Position numbers and translations under genes: made by a program. A stretch of 64,000 nucleotides of DNA from Galbitalea soli. Its GTDB lineage: Bacteria > Actinomycetota > Actinomycetes > Actinomycetales > Microbacteriaceae. The notes below the pieces were generated by a model. That model searched no databases, was not told the origin of the DNA, and was given only the letters and a program-made list of their open reading frames with translations. Shown here piece after piece: positions 51,135 to 60,603 of the stretch. Each line of letters begins with the position of its first letter. The first letter of the stretch is position 1. Location of the stretch: contig NZ_JAAGWZ010000001.1 in the NCBI RefSeq assembly GCF_010686725.1, forward strand, positions 496,001 through 560,000. Direction: 5' to 3'.

Positions 51135-51724
51135 GGAGCCAGCCTACGAGGGGCCACCGACTTCTCGGCCTCGCGCCACGCCCGCTGCGCGGGGGTGAGC
51201 ACCGTCTCCGGTGAGGCATCGGGCCGCGATGTCGAGGAGGCGGGAGGGCCGGTGCGCCACGCGTGGCAGAGGGCGAGCGCCAGGGCGTCGGAGGCGTCCG
51301 CGGGCGTGGGCGGAGCATCCAATCCCAGAACCCGCTGCACCATCGCGGCGACCTGTCGCTTGTCGGCGGCGCCGTATCCGGTCACCGCCGCCTTCACCTC
51401 GCTCGGGGTGTGCAGCCCGACGGGGAGTCCGCGCGCCGCGGCCGCGTGCATGGCGACGCCGCTGGCCTGCGCGGTGCCCATCACGGTGCGCACATTGTGC
51501 TGTGCGAAGACCCGCTCGAGGGCGACCGCCCGCGGTTCGAACTCGTCGAGAAGAGCCGCGATCCCCGTGCCGATGGCGAGCAAGCGCTCCTCGAGAGCGA
51601 GCTCGGGCGGGGTGCGGATGACGCTCACGTGCACGAGACGCGCCGACCGGTTCGGCTGCACGTCGACGATGCCGACACCGCACCGGGTCAGTCCGGGGTC
51701 GATCCCGAGCACCCGGAGCGCCAC
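51131..51724 (-). CDS. ruvC: Crossover junction endodeoxyribonuclease RuvC
   Basis: 197 residues, GTG start 3 nt after the yebC stop. The first catalytic Asp is in [13 protein letters not shown], and further acidic positions fall in ALERVF and the C-terminal [12 protein letters not shown]. It resolves Holliday junctions. An extra C-terminal 25 residues ([11 protein letters not shown]) are not part of the core fold. Confidence 0.96.
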   Translation of the reverse strand: MALRVLGIDPGLTRCGVGIVDVQPNRSARLVHVSVIRTPPELALEERLLAIGTGIAALLDEFEPRAVALERVFAQHNVRTVMGTAQASGVAMHAAAARGLPVGLHTPSEVKAAVTGYGAADKRQVAAMVQRVLGLDAPPTPADASDALALALCHAWRTGPPASSTSRPDASPETVLTPAQRAWREAEKSVAPRRLAP

Positions 51725-51727
51725 CGA

Positions 51728-52489
51728 CTACTCCTCGTCGTCGAGCGCGGCCTGGACCTCAGCGGGGACGTCGAAATTGCCGTACACATTCTGCACGTCG
51801 TCGTTGTCTTCGAGGGCGTCGATGAGCTTGAACACCTTGCGCGCCGTCTCGAGATCCACTTCCACGCTCACGCCGGGCACGAACTCGACGTCGGCGGACT
51901 CGTAGTCGATCCCCGCCTCCTGCAACGCGCTGCGCGCGGCGACCAGGTCGTGCGGCTCGGTGATGATCTCGAAACCGGGGCCGCGGTCGTTGACCTCCTC
52001 GGCACCGGCCTCGAGCACGGCCGCGAGGACCGCGTCCTCGTCGACGCCGTCGGACTTCTCGACGCTGATGACGCCCTTGCGGCTGAAGTTGTAGGCGACG
52101 CTGCCCGGGTCGCCCATCGTCCCGCCGTTGCGGGTCATGATCGTGCGCACATCGGCGGCGGCGCGGTTGCGGTTGTCGGTGAGGCACTCGATCAGCAGGG
52201 CGACGCCGCCCGCGGCATACCCCTCGTACATGATCGTCTGGTAGTCGACGGCCTCGCCGAGCTGACCGGAGCCGCGCTTGATCGCGCGGTCGATGTTCTC
52301 ATTGGGAACGGAGGTCTTCTTCGCCTTCTGCACCGCGTCGACGAGGGTCGGGTTGCCCGACAGGTCGGCACCGCCGATCTTCGCGGCGACCTCGATGTTC
52401 TTGATGAGCTTGGCGAACGACTTGGCACGGCGCTGGTCTTTGACCGCCTTCTGGTGCTTGGTGGTCGCCCATTTGGAGTGGCCTGACAT
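51728..52489 (-). CDS. YebC/PmpR family DNA-binding/translation-related protein
   Basis: 253 residues of the YebC/TACO1 family, once described as transcription regulators and more recently linked to translation of problem sequences. Start [18 protein letters not shown] is the family hallmark, followed by [12 protein letters not shown] and [19 protein letters not shown]. It precedes ruvC in the order known from mycobacteria. A TACAAT box upstream suggests its own promoter. Confidence 0.95.
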   Translation of the reverse strand: MSGHSKWATTKHQKAVKDQRRAKSFAKLIKNIEVAAKIGGADLSGNPTLVDAVQKAKKTSVPNENIDRAIKRGSGQLGEAVDYQTIMYEGYAAGGVALLIECLTDNRNRAAADVRTIMTRNGGTMGDPGSVAYNFSRKGVISVEKSDGVDEDAVLAAVLEAGAEEVNDRGPGFEIITEPHDLVAARSALQEAGIDYESADVEFVPGVSVEVDLETARKVFKLIDALEDNDDVQNVYGNFDVPAEVQAALDDEE

Positions 52490-52528
52490 GAATCTCCTCT
52501 AACACGCGCACCGTCACGGCGCTCATTC

Positions 52529-52534
52529 ATTGTA
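52529..52534 (-). promoter_or_regulatory. Candidate -10 box before yebC
   Basis: TACAAT on the minus strand overlaps the end of pdxT by a few bases downstream of its stop, 40 nt before the yebC ATG (Shine-Dalgarno GAGGAGA). It would give yebC-ruvCAB an internal start. The -35 is not recognisable. Confidence 0.4.
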
Positions 52535-52539
52535 GCCAG

Positions 52540-53130
52540 CTACTGCGCGGCGACCCGGTCGAGGAAGTACTCGTGGAAGCGGTAGTCCCCGGTGATCTCG
52601 GGGTGGAAGGAGGTTCCGAGCAGTGAGCCCTGTTCGACCGCGACGATGCGCGCGTCGTCCAACTGGGCGAGAACACGGACCCCGGCACCGACCGCCTCCA
52701 CCACGGGGGCGCGGATGAACACCGCGTGCAGGGGCGGATCACCCAGCACCGGCATCTCGAGGTCGACCTCGAAGGACGCGCTCTGGGAGCCGAAGGCGTT
52801 GCGTCGCACCTCGATGTCGAGACCGCCGAGAGTCTGCTGGCCCTCGATGCCGTCGCTGATGCGGTCGGCGAGCATGATGAGCCCCGCGCAGGTTCCCCAG
52901 ACCGGCAGCCCGCGCGCGATAGCGGCCTTCAAGGGCTCGGCCAGCCCGAACGTCCTGCTCAGTTTGTCGATCACGGTCGACTCGCCGCCCGGGATGATCA
53001 GCCCGCCGACCTCGGCGAGCTCCTCCGGCCGGCGCACGCCGACGGCTTCAGCGCCGAGTGCCCGAAGGACCTCGATGTGCTCGCGGAAGTCGCCCTGCAG
53101 GGCGAGAACCCCGACGGGTCGCGTGGTCAC
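52540..53130 (-). CDS. pdxT: Pyridoxal 5'-phosphate synthase glutaminase subunit PdxT
   Basis: 196 residues from the GTG at 53130, 10 nt after pdxS. The open frame upstream to 53229 lies inside pdxS. The class I glutaminase triad is visible: Cys in WGTCAGLIMLAD, and His/Glu in SFHPEITGD. VGVLALQGDFREHI is the usual start, and GGLIIPGGEST the substrate loop. It supplies ammonia to PdxS. Confidence 0.95.
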   Translation of the reverse strand: MTTRPVGVLALQGDFREHIEVLRALGAEAVGVRRPEELAEVGGLIIPGGESTVIDKLSRTFGLAEPLKAAIARGLPVWGTCAGLIMLADRISDGIEGQQTLGGLDIEVRRNAFGSQSASFEVDLEMPVLGDPPLHAVFIRAPVVEAVGAGVRVLAQLDDARIVAVEQGSLLGTSFHPEITGDYRFHEYFLDRVAAQ

Positions 53131-53140
53131 CGGTCGCGGG

Positions 53141-54052
53141 TCACCAACCGCGCTCGGCGAGACGGTGCGGCGCGGCCAGGTCGGCCACGTTGATGCCGAC
53201 CATCGCCTCGCCCAGACCGCGCGAGGCATCCGCGATCACCTTCGCGTCATCGAAGAAGGTCGTAGCCTTCACGATCGCCGCGGCGCGCTGGGCCGGGTTG
53301 CCGGACTTGAAGATTCCGGAGCCGACGAACACGCCGTCCGCACCGAGCTGCATCATGAGAGCGGCGTCGGCGGGGGTCGCGACTCCGCCCGCGGTGAACA
53401 GCACGACGGGAAGCTTGCCGGTCGCCGCGATCTCGGCGACGAGCTCGTACGGCGCCTGCAGCTCCTTGGCGGCGACGTAGAGCTCGTCGCTGGACTTGGC
53501 GGTCAGGGCCGCGATCTCGCTCTTGATCGTGCGGATGTGCTTGGTCGCCTCCGAGACGTCGCCGGTGCCGGCCTCGCCCTTGGAGCGGATCATCGCCGCG
53601 CCCTCGTTGATGCGGCGGAGCGCCTCACCGAGGTTGGTGGCCCCGCACACGAAGGGGATCGTGAACTTCCACTTGTCGATGTGGTTGACGTAGTCGGCCG
53701 GGCTCAGCACCTCGGACTCGTCGATGTAGTCGACACCGAGCGCCTCCAGCACCTGCGCCTCGACGAAGTGACCGATACGCGCCTTCGCCATCACCGGGAT
53801 GGACACGGCGGCACGGATGCCGTCGATCAGGTCGGGATCGCTCATGCGAGCCACGCCGCCCTGAGCGCGGATGTCGGCGGGAACGCGTTCGAGCGCCATG
53901 ACGGCGACCGCACCCGCGTCCTCGGCGATCTTCGCCTGGTCGGCGGTGACGACGTCCATGATGACGCCGCCCTTCAGCATCTCGGCAAGCCCGCGCTTGA
54001 CGCGGCTCGAACCGGTCGTGCCGGCGGTGGTCTCGGTGGTTGTGTCGCTCAT
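53141..54052 (-). CDS. pdxS: Pyridoxal 5'-phosphate synthase lyase subunit PdxS
   Basis: 303 residues from the ATG at 54052. A TTG three codons earlier is less likely. PdxS forms PLP from ribose 5-phosphate, glyceraldehyde 3-phosphate and ammonia. The barrel shows [56 protein letters not shown] and [10 protein letters not shown]. The Thr-rich N-terminal 18 residues precede the conserved [12 protein letters not shown]. Confidence 0.97.
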   Translation of the reverse strand: MSDTTTETTAGTTGSSRVKRGLAEMLKGGVIMDVVTADQAKIAEDAGAVAVMALERVPADIRAQGGVARMSDPDLIDGIRAAVSIPVMAKARIGHFVEAQVLEALGVDYIDESEVLSPADYVNHIDKWKFTIPFVCGATNLGEALRRINEGAAMIRSKGEAGTGDVSEATKHIRTIKSEIAALTAKSSDELYVAAKELQAPYELVAEIAATGKLPVVLFTAGGVATPADAALMMQLGADGVFVGSGIFKSGNPAQRAAAIVKATTFFDDAKVIADASRGLGEAMVGINVADLAAPHRLAERGW

Positions 54053-54072
54053 GATTCCCAATTCTAGCTGCG

Positions 54073-54633
54073 TTACGACGCGGGCCAGGCGGCCGCGATC
54101 TCGTCCCTGACCTCGCCGAGGAGACGCGGGAGCGCCTTCGTTCCGGCGATGATCGGGAAGAAGTTGGAGTCCTGCGCCCAGCGCGGGACGATGTGCTGGT
54201 GGAGGTGCTCGGCGATCCCCGCGCCGGCGATCCGGCCCTGGTTCATTCCGATGTTGACGCCGTCATTGCGAGAGGTCTCGGCGAGCACCCTCATGGCGGT
54301 CTGCGTCAGACTAGCGATCTCGTGCACCTCGTCGTCGCTCGCCTCGTCATACGTCGCAACGTGGCGGTAGGGGCAGACGAGCAGATGGCCGCTGTTGTAC
54401 GGGAAGAGATTGAGCAGCACGTAGGCGTGCGTGCCGCGCGCGACGATCAGGGCCTCGTCATCCGACAGCGCCGGTGCGACGCAGAACGGGCAGGCGTCCG
54501 AGCCGGAGTCGCCGTTCTGCCGGATGTAGACCATCCGGTGCGGGGTCCACAGTCGCTGGAAGGCATCCGGCACCGCGGCGAAGCCATCCGACGGCTCCGC
54601 GTCGTACTCGCGGCCGTCGATGTCGCGGATCAT
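54073..54633 (-). CDS. HIT family protein, Ap4A phosphorylase-like
   Basis: 186 residues from the ATG at 54633, which overlaps the thrS stop (TGATG). The histidine triad reads [14 protein letters not shown], and a zinc-type CPFC motif occurs near residue 49. The mycobacterial protein in the same place after thrS (Rv2613c) is an Ap4A phosphorylase. Coupling to thrS suits a role in clearing the diadenosine polyphosphates that synthetases can make, but this is inference. Confidence 0.92.
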   Translation of the reverse strand: MIRDIDGREYDAEPSDGFAAVPDAFQRLWTPHRMVYIRQNGDSGSDACPFCVAPALSDDEALIVARGTHAYVLLNLFPYNSGHLLVCPYRHVATYDEASDDEVHEIASLTQTAMRVLAETSRNDGVNIGMNQGRIAGAGIAEHLHQHIVPRWAQDSNFFPIIAGTKALPRLLGEVRDEIAAAWPAS

Positions 54634-56603
54634 CAGACCTGCGCCTTGGTGGCGATCGCGGTGGTGATGCGTTCGATCGCCTCCGTGATGGGGATCCCGT
54701 TCTCCTGGCTGCCGTCGCGGAAGCGGAAGCTGACGGAGCCGTTCGCACGGTCCTCCTCGCCGGCGATGAGCTGGAAGGGCACCCTGTCTTTCGTGTGCGT
54801 GCGGATCTTCTTCGCCATGCGGTCGCTCGACGCATCGAGTTCTGCGCGAACGCCGCGACGACGCAGCTCGGCGATCACGTCGGCGAGGTAGTCCTCGTAG
54901 GCCTCGGCGACCGGGATGCCCACCACCTGCACGGGCGAGAGCCAGACCGGGAAGGCGCCGGCGTAGTGTTCGAGCAGGATCGCGAAGAAGCGCTCGATCG
55001 ACCCGAGCAGAGCGCGGTGGATCATGACCGGTTGCTGCCGGGAGCCGTCGGCTGCCGTGTACTCGAGCTCGAAGAGCTCCGGCTGATTGAAGTCGAGCTG
55101 AACCGTCGACAGCTGCCAGGTGCGACCGATCGCGTCGCGTGCCTGCACCGAGATCTTCGGACCGTAGAACGCCGCGCCCCCGGGGTCGGCGACCAGCTCG
55201 AGACCGGACTCGGTCGCCACCTGCCGCAGCGTCTCGGTCGCGGCCTCCCACTGGGCGTCGGTTCCCACCGACTTCTCGGGATCGCGCGTCGACAGCTCCA
55301 GATAGAAGTCGGAGAGCCCGTACCCGCGCAGGGTCTCGAAGACGAACTCGAGCTGGCTCGCGATCTCGGCCTTCACCTGGTCTTCGGTCACATAGATGTG
55401 CGCGTCGTCCTGAGTGAGCCCGCGCACGCGGGTCAGGCCCGACAGCGTGCCGCTCTTCTCGTAGCGGTAGACCGTGCCGAACTCGGCGAGCCGCAGGGGC
55501 AGCTCGCGGTAGCTGCGGCCCCGCGCACGGAAGATCAGGTTGTGCATGGGGCAGTTCATGGGCTTGAGGTAGTAGTCCTGCCCCTGGCGCGTGACGTGGC
55601 CGTCGGCGTCGACCTCGGCGTCGAGATGCATCGGCGGGAACATGCCCTCCCGGTACCAGTTCAGGTGCTGGCTGATCTCGTAGAGGTGTCCCTTGGTGAT
55701 GTGGGGCGTGTTGACGAGGTCGTAGCCGTGCGCAAGCAGTCGCTCGCGCATGTAGTTCTCGATCTCCGCCCGGATGATCCCGCCCTTCGGGTGGAACACG
55801 GCGAGACCGGAGCCGATCTCGTCGGGGAAGGAGAAGAGATCGAGTTCGGAGCCGAGGCGGCGGTGGTCGCGGCGGAGCGCCTCGGCCTGGCGTTCCTGAT
55901 ACGCGCGCAGGTCATCCTTGCTCGCCCAGGCGGTGCCGTAGATGCGCTGCAGTTGCTTGTTCTTCTCCGAGCCGCGCCAGTAGGCGGCGGCGTTGCGCAG
56001 AAGCGCGGAGCCGTTGCCGATCATCCGCGTGTTCGGCAGGTGCGGGCCGCGGCAGAGGTCCTTCCAGATCACTTCGCCCGTGCGGGGGTCGGTGTTGTCG
56101 TAGATCGTGAGCTCGGCACCGCCGACCTCGACGGACTCGTTGTCATCGGTGCTGCCCGCGCCCTCACCGACGTGTCCCTTCAACCCGATCAGTTCGAGTT
56201 TGTAGGGTTCGGAGGCGAGTTCGCTGCGTGCCTCATCCTCGGTCACGACGCGTCGCACGAAGCGCTGCCCCTGCCGGATGATGCGATCCATCGCCTTCTC
56301 GATCGCCTTCAGGTCATCCGGGGTGAAGGGCTCGGCGACGTCGAAGTCGTAGTAGAAGCCGTCGGTGATCGGTGGGCCGATGCCGAGCTTCGCCTCGGGG
56401 TTGATGGATTGCACGGCCTGCGCCATCACGTGCGCGGTGGAGTGCCGGAGGATGCTGAGCCCGTCCGGCGAGTCGATCGTGACCGGTTCGACCGAATCAC
56501 CGTCGGTGACCGTCGCCGCGAGGTCCCTCAGCTCACCGTTGACGCGCATCGCGACAACAGATCGGTCGGTGAACAACTCAAAGCCGGTCGACGGGGCACT
56601 CAT
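54633..56603 (-). CDS. thrS: Threonyl-tRNA synthetase
   Basis: 656 residues from the ATG at 56603. The TGS-like N-terminal domain is followed by the editing (SAD) domain beginning [17 protein letters not shown], the class II catalytic core with zinc ligands in [10 protein letters not shown] and [13 protein letters not shown], and the anticodon-binding domain ([15 protein letters not shown]). It charges tRNA-Thr and edits Ser. Only 10 nt separate it from the GH16 gene stop, so its promoter must lie inside that gene or be shared. Confidence 0.97.
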   Translation of the reverse strand: MSAPSTGFELFTDRSVVAMRVNGELRDLAATVTDGDSVEPVTIDSPDGLSILRHSTAHVMAQAVQSINPEAKLGIGPPITDGFYYDFDVAEPFTPDDLKAIEKAMDRIIRQGQRFVRRVVTEDEARSELASEPYKLELIGLKGHVGEGAGSTDDNESVEVGGAELTIYDNTDPRTGEVIWKDLCRGPHLPNTRMIGNGSALLRNAAAYWRGSEKNKQLQRIYGTAWASKDDLRAYQERQAEALRRDHRRLGSELDLFSFPDEIGSGLAVFHPKGGIIRAEIENYMRERLLAHGYDLVNTPHITKGHLYEISQHLNWYREGMFPPMHLDAEVDADGHVTRQGQDYYLKPMNCPMHNLIFRARGRSYRELPLRLAEFGTVYRYEKSGTLSGLTRVRGLTQDDAHIYVTEDQVKAEIASQLEFVFETLRGYGLSDFYLELSTRDPEKSVGTDAQWEAATETLRQVATESGLELVADPGGAAFYGPKISVQARDAIGRTWQLSTVQLDFNQPELFELEYTAADGSRQQPVMIHRALLGSIERFFAILLEHYAGAFPVWLSPVQVVGIPVAEAYEDYLADVIAELRRRGVRAELDASSDRMAKKIRTHTKDRVPFQLIAGEEDRANGSVSFRFRDGSQENGIPITEAIERITTAIATKAQV

Positions 56604-56613
56604 TCTCACGAGT

Positions 56614-57684
56614 TTAGTCGCGAGCCACGCGTCGCCGTTTCACGCCGAACACCGCCGATCGTGGCAGTGCGGCCGGGGCCACGGCGCTACCTCCGCGCCG
56701 GATCGTGGGAGCCACGGCAGCGCTCAGGCGCATCGCGGAGACGGAGTCCACGACCATCGGCGACCCCGAGGTCGTGGGGTTCGCGAGGCTGTTGCAGCCG
56801 CACTCGCCGTCGGGGAACGCCCCGCCGATGGCGACATCGAGGATGATGAACCAGCCGTGATCGACGGCGGCGCTCCACACCGCGGTGCCCACCTGCGACT
56901 CGTTGATCGTCTTCACGACCACGCCGTCCCTCAGGAACCGCAGCTGCTCCGCCGAGGTGTCGCGCCGATCGATGACCACGCCGTAGCTGTGGAAACCGGT
57001 ACGACATCCCGAACAGGGAATCAGTCCGCTGCCGAGACCGGTGGGCTCATTGCACGGCGGTCGCTGCCAGGCGCCGCAGTGCAGGGTCGCGGCGGTCGCG
57101 TCGCGTCCGTTGACGCTCTCCATCATGTCGAGTTCGCCACCGGCGGGCCAGTTGGTGCCGCCGATCGGGCGGGAGTCGGCTCCGAGCGCCCAGAAGGCGG
57201 GCCAATAGCCGCTCGCGTCCGCCGGGTCGGGCAGCATGATGGACGCGCTCAGATACAGCTCTCCGCCCGCGGGAGCGCTCAGGTCCGTGCGCGCGGTCTC
57301 GATCCTTCCCGAGGTCCACTCCCCCGATGAGTCGCGAACGGGAGTGATGAGGAGATGGCCCTGGCCGTCGTGGCGCACGTTCGCCGTCGAATCGCTCGCG
57401 TACTCGACCTCCCCGTTGCCCCAGAGAGCGGGACCATTGCTGTAGCCGTGGCCGATGTCGTAGATCCAGTCCGCGCTCAGGCGGCTGCCTGCCGCGAGGC
57501 TGAAGTCGTCGCGGAACAGCGTCGACCACTGCGCTCCCGGGGAGGCGACCGTCGCTCCCGCGGGCGGAGCCGGCGAACAGGAGGCGGCTGTGACGACGAG
57601 CGCCGCCGTGATCGCCGCGAGAAGCGCGGCCCTGCGGCCGCGCGTGCTGATGTGTGTGGCCGCCCCCGCGGCATGACGAATCAC
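56614..57684 (-). CDS. Secreted glycoside hydrolase family 16 (beta-glucanase-like)
   Basis: 356 residues, GTG start with GGGGGAG upstream. A signal peptide (residues 17-35) ends near Cys36 (VTAASC), a loose lipobox, so it may be a lipoprotein. The GH16 active site reads GELDMMES with Glu184 nucleophile, Asp186 and Glu189 acid/base. [20 protein letters not shown] and a set of cysteine-bearing loops ([21 protein letters not shown]) fit laminarinase-type enzymes acting on beta-1,3-glucans. The tail is Arg-rich. Substrate is an inference. Confidence 0.9.
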   Translation of the reverse strand: MIRHAAGAATHISTRGRRAALLAAITAALVVTAASCSPAPPAGATVASPGAQWSTLFRDDFSLAAGSRLSADWIYDIGHGYSNGPALWGNGEVEYASDSTANVRHDGQGHLLITPVRDSSGEWTSGRIETARTDLSAPAGGELYLSASIMLPDPADASGYWPAFWALGADSRPIGGTNWPAGGELDMMESVNGRDATAATLHCGAWQRPPCNEPTGLGSGLIPCSGCRTGFHSYGVVIDRRDTSAEQLRFLRDGVVVKTINESQVGTAVWSAAVDHGWFIILDVAIGGAFPDGECGCNSLANPTTSGSPMVVDSVSAMRLSAAVAPTIRRGGSAVAPAALPRSAVFGVKRRRVARD

Positions 57685-57847
57685 CGTGAATCACTCCCCC
57701 GAGCGCGCGACCCGACACCCCCCGGAGTCGAAAGTGGTCGACGCACCCCGACGGTAATCCGCGCCGAGCCGACGTCACAAGAGGGGACGCCGCCGGATGG
57801 CCAACTGGGGCGTCATCAGCACAAACTGGGGCGCGGTGCCGCACAAC
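57685..57847. other. Intergenic region with repeated CAACTGGGGCG motifs
   Basis: This gap before the GH16 gene holds two near-identical motifs (57801-57812 and 57823-57833, core AACTGGGGCG). A third related copy (AACTGGGGACG) lies at 58001-58011, on the far side of the tRNA-Val gene. No gene is supported here. Confidence 0.4.
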
Positions 57848-57870
57848 AAAAAACCCCTCGCGAGGAGGGG
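57848..57870 (-). terminator. Rho-independent terminator after tRNA-Val(GAC)
   Basis: On the minus strand CCCCTC, a 5-nt loop and GAGGGG are followed by six T residues. It starts 8 nt after the tRNA 3' CCA, closing the Gly-Cys-Val transcript. Confidence 0.85.
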
Positions 57871-57877
57871 AATCTTG

Positions 57878-57952
57878 TGGTGGGCGGTACTGGGATCGAA
57901 CCAGCGACCTCTTCCGTGTCAGGGAAGCGCGCTACCGCTGCGCCAACCGCCC
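57878..57952 (-). tRNA. tRNA-Val(GAC)
   Basis: Complete cloverleaf with the 3' CCA encoded in DNA. Acceptor GGGCGGT pairs with ACCGCCC, the anticodon stem CTTCC/GGAAG holds the loop CTGACAC (anticodon GAC), and the T arm has GGTTCGATCC. It is the last of three tRNAs transcribed from the right. Confidence 0.95.
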
Positions 57953-58019
57953 GGGGTGAGTGACTCTGTACTGCGTGTCGAGCTACCGACAATCGTGCCC
58001 AACTGGGGACGCGATGTCG

Positions 58020-58090
58020 AGGTGGCGACGGGATTCGAACCCGTGTGGACGGCTTTGCAGGCCGCTGCCTCGCCTCTCGGCCACGCCACC
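58020..58090 (-). tRNA. tRNA-Cys(GCA)
   Basis: 71 nt. Acceptor GGTGGCG pairs with CGCCACC, and the discriminator is U, as expected for Cys. The anticodon loop CTGCAAA gives GCA, and the T loop is GGTTCGAATCC. CCA is not encoded. Confidence 0.94.
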
Positions 58091-58153
58091 ATGGTGGGCT
58101 CTCACCCGCCTACGCCCTTCACAGAAGGGAGTCTCGGCGTGAGACTTCACTCG

Positions 58154-58225
58154 AGCGGATGACGAGATTCGAACTCGCGACCCTCACCTTGGCAAGGTGA
58201 TGCGCTACCACTGCGCCACATCCGC
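58154..58225 (-). tRNA. tRNA-Gly(GCC)
   Basis: 72 nt. Acceptor GCGGATG pairs with CATCCGC, the anticodon loop TTGCCAA gives GCC, and the T arm carries GAGTTCGAATCTC. CCA is not encoded. It is first in the Gly-Cys-Val cluster common in actinobacteria. Confidence 0.94.
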
Positions 58226-58251
58226 ATGCCCACATTTCTGTGTGCCTTGAA

Positions 58252-58281
58252 ACCATAGCTGATGTTTCCAGAGAGAGCCAA
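58252..58281 (-). promoter_or_regulatory. Promoter of the tRNA Gly-Cys-Val cluster
   Basis: On the minus strand TTGGCT (58281-58276), an 18 nt spacer and TATGGT (58257-58252) lie 26 nt before the mature tRNA-Gly 5' end. Confidence 0.5.
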
Positions 58282-58325
58282 TTCGTGACGGCGGGTCGTA
58301 AAGCTGTGGCAGGATATTCGAGTCA

Positions 58326-58398
58326 GGGCGATTGGCGCAGTTGGTAGCGCGCTTCCTTCACACGGAAGAGGTCATCGGTTCGAGTCCGGTATCGCCCA
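58326..58398 (+). tRNA. tRNA-Val(CAC)
   Basis: 73 nt. Acceptor GGGCGAT pairs with ATCGCCC, the anticodon loop TTCACAC gives CAC, and the T arm is GGTTCGAGTCC. CCA is not encoded. It is divergent from the Gly-Cys-Val cluster. A GATATT at 58313-58318 may be its -10. No U-run terminator follows. The transcript would run into the repeat array that begins 10 nt later. Confidence 0.95.
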
Positions 58399-58408
58399 CG
58401 TATTATTT

Positions 58409-58752
58409 GGTTCGCCGCCGCCCCTGCGGCGAACGACTGCGCTCCTTGCCCGCTGGAGAGCGGGCAGTAGCGGTTTGGTTCGCCGCCGCTCCTGCGGCGA
58501 ACGATTGCGCTCCTTGCCCGCTGGAAAGCGGGCAGTCGCGGGTTTGGTTCGCCGCCGCCCCTGCGGCGAACGACTGCGCTTCTCGCCCGTCGGATGACGG
58601 GCGCTCGCGGGTTCGGTTCGCCGCCGCCCCTGCGGCGAACGACTGCGCTTCTCGCCCGTCGGATGACGGGCGCTCGCGGGTTCGGTTCGCCGCGGCCCCT
58701 GCGGCGAACGGGCGCGCTTGCCGCCGTCTGGTGCGGCCGCAATCCCCCGTTG
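58409..58752 (+). repeat. Five tandem 68-69 bp repeats, each with two hairpins
   Basis: Units begin at 58409, 58477, 58546, 58615 and 58684. Each starts GGTTCGCCGC and forms hairpin A (GTTCGCCGC, 7 nt, GCGGCGAAC). After GACTGCGCT comes hairpin B: in units 1-2 TGCCCGCT/AGCGGGCA around GGAG or GGAA, in units 3-4 CGCCCGTC/GACGGGCG around GGAT. Three of the eight stem pairs differ between the two versions, each time on both strands, so pairing is kept. Unit 5 keeps hairpin A and has a decayed B. The repeats are contiguous with no unique spacers. Open frames across them on both strands are byproducts of GC content and the near-3n period. Function unknown. Confidence 0.9.
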
Positions 58753-58887
58753 GGTGTCGGCGCGGCGAGTCTCCAGTGAACTCTCGATGAACTCTGCGCG
58801 GGCGACGCGACAGACCGTTCCACGGGGCACGGTCGCGGCGTAGCGTCACGCTGTGCAGCTCGTCCCCCACACGAAAGAGAGCAGTTC
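58753..58887 (+). promoter_or_regulatory. Upstream region of the phosphoesterase gene
   Basis: Between the array and the ATG at 58888. TTCCAC, 17 nt and TAGCGT (about 58815-58843) form a weak promoter match, and AAAGAGAG serves as the Shine-Dalgarno. Nothing else is seen. Confidence 0.3.
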
Positions 58888-60603
58888 ATGACGCACCACT
58901 CCGGTCGCCGCGCCCTCGCGCGCCGTCCCCTGCGGATGATCGCCGCGGGCTTCACGGCCCTCGCCGCCGTCGCCCTCAGCGTCGGCACCGCATCCGCCAC
59001 CGCCGTCGCCTCCCCCGGCCTCCCCGCCGCGTCAGCCGCGCACAGCAGGACGGCCACTCCGATCAAGCACCTCGTCGTGATCTTCGGCGAGAACGTCTCC
59101 TTCGACCACTACTTCGGCACCTACCCGGTGGCGGCGAACACCGACGGCACCGCGTTCACGGCGGCCCGGACGACTCCGATCCCGAACAACTACCTCAGCC
59201 ACCCCAGCCTGCTGACCGCCAATCCGAATCTCGCGAACCCGGCCCGGCTGGGCGCGAGCCAGGCGGTGACGTGCGACCAGGATCACAACTACGTCGACGA
59301 GCAGAAGGCGTTCGACGGCGGCCTGATGGACCAGTTCGTGCAGCACACGAACGTCGAGAACTGCGCCGGGTCGAGCGCCGCCGGCCCGATCGTCACCACG
59401 CCGGGACTCGTCATGGACTACTACGACGGCAACACGGTGACGGGCCTGTGGAACTATGCCCAGCACTACGCGATGAGTGACAACAGCTACGGCACGACGT
59501 TCGGTCCGTCCACCCCGGGCGCGCTCAACCTCGTCTCCGGCCAGACCCACGGCGGCATCGCGCTGAACCCCTCGACCGGCGCGTACCAGGCGAGCAGCTA
59601 CGCCATCCAGTCGCCCGACCCGGTGACGCACATCGGCACGGTGACGGCCGACCCCGACCCGTTCTACGACGACTGCTCGAACAGCGACCACAACCCCGCC
59701 AAGAACGCCAATTCCACCGTCGCGATGACGGGAACCAACATCGGCGACCTGCTGAACGCGAAGCACGTGACCTGGGGTTGGTTCCAGGGCGGGTTCACCC
59801 CGAGCACGCCCGCGACGGCGACCACCCTCGCGAAGTGCGGCGGCACGACGCACAGCAACATCGCCGGAGTGACCTCGGTCGACTATTCGCCGCACCACTC
59901 CCCGTTCCAGTACTACGCGTCGACCTCGAACCCGCACCACCTGCCGCCGAGCTCGATGGGGATGATCGGCCGCACCGATCAGGCCAACCACCAGTACGAC
60001 CTCTCGAGCTTCAGCGCCGCCCTGTCGGCAGACAATCTGCCCTCGGTATCGTTCCTCAAGGCCGCCGAGTACCAGGACGGCCACGCCGGCTACTCCGACC
60101 CGATCGATGAGCAGCACTTCCTCGTCTCGACCATCAACGCGATCGAATCGTCACCGGAGTGGTCCAGCACCGCGATCGTGCTCGCCTACGACGACTCGGA
60201 TGGGTGGTACGACCACGTTGCGTCGGTCATCCGCCACGGTTCGGCAGACACGAACGTCAACCAGGCCACCGACCCCGCCCTCGCCACGAGCGACCAGCCG
60301 CTGTGCCTCGACGGGCCGCGGGCCAGTGCCGGATACGAGGACCGCTGCGGTCCCGGCCCGCGACTGCCCTTCCTCGTGATCTCGCCCTACACGCGGCCGA
60401 ACACGATCAGCCACACCCCCATCGAACAGGCCTCCATCACCCGGTTCATCGAGAACAACTGGGGCACGGGCCGCATCGGCGATCAGTCGTTCGACGCCCG
60501 GGCGGGCTCACTCTCGTCGCTGTTCGACTTCGGTCACCCGCAGCGACGCACCCTCCTGCTCAATCCGGACGGCTCGGTTCAGCAGTCGGGTTCCTCGCGC
60601 TGA
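58888..60603 (+). CDS. Secreted phosphoesterase (acid phosphatase / phospholipase C superfamily)
   Basis: 571 residues. A twin-Arg-like basic start (RRALARRPLRM) and hydrophobic segment form a signal peptide cut near residues 37-51. The phosphoesterase core begins IKHLVVIFGENVSFDHYFG, with Glu68-Asn69 as likely metal ligands, and continues with DNSYGTTFGPSTPG, YDDSDGWYDHV and PRLPFLVISPYTRPN. There is no phospholipase C C-terminal repeat domain, so it is closer to AcpA-type phosphatases. The substrate is unknown. Its last 44 nt overlap the convergent DUF2071 gene. Confidence 0.9.
   Translation: MTHHSGRRALARRPLRMIAAGFTALAAVALSVGTASATAVASPGLPAASAAHSRTATPIKHLVVIFGENVSFDHYFGTYPVAANTDGTAFTAARTTPIPNNYLSHPSLLTANPNLANPARLGASQAVTCDQDHNYVDEQKAFDGGLMDQFVQHTNVENCAGSSAAGPIVTTPGLVMDYYDGNTVTGLWNYAQHYAMSDNSYGTTFGPSTPGALNLVSGQTHGGIALNPSTGAYQASSYAIQSPDPVTHIGTVTADPDPFYDDCSNSDHNPAKNANSTVAMTGTNIGDLLNAKHVTWGWFQGGFTPSTPATATTLAKCGGTTHSNIAGVTSVDYSPHHSPFQYYASTSNPHHLPPSSMGMIGRTDQANHQYDLSSFSAALSADNLPSVSFLKAAEYQDGHAGYSDPIDEQHFLVSTINAIESSPEWSSTAIVLAYDDSDGWYDHVASVIRHGSADTNVNQATDPALATSDQPLCLDGPRASAGYEDRCGPGPRLPFLVISPYTRPNTISHTPIEQASITRFIENNWGTGRIGDQSFDARAGSLSSLFDFGHPQRRTLLLNPDGSVQQSGSSR

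Noticed and set aside
58409-58752. CRISPR array
   Set aside because: Units are contiguous 68-69 bp copies with no unique spacers, and no cas genes are nearby.
58323-59066. Repetitive proteins with a 23-residue period on both strands
   Set aside because: The frames cover a tRNA gene and the palindromic repeats and are open in several frames at once, so they reflect the repeat period and not coding.
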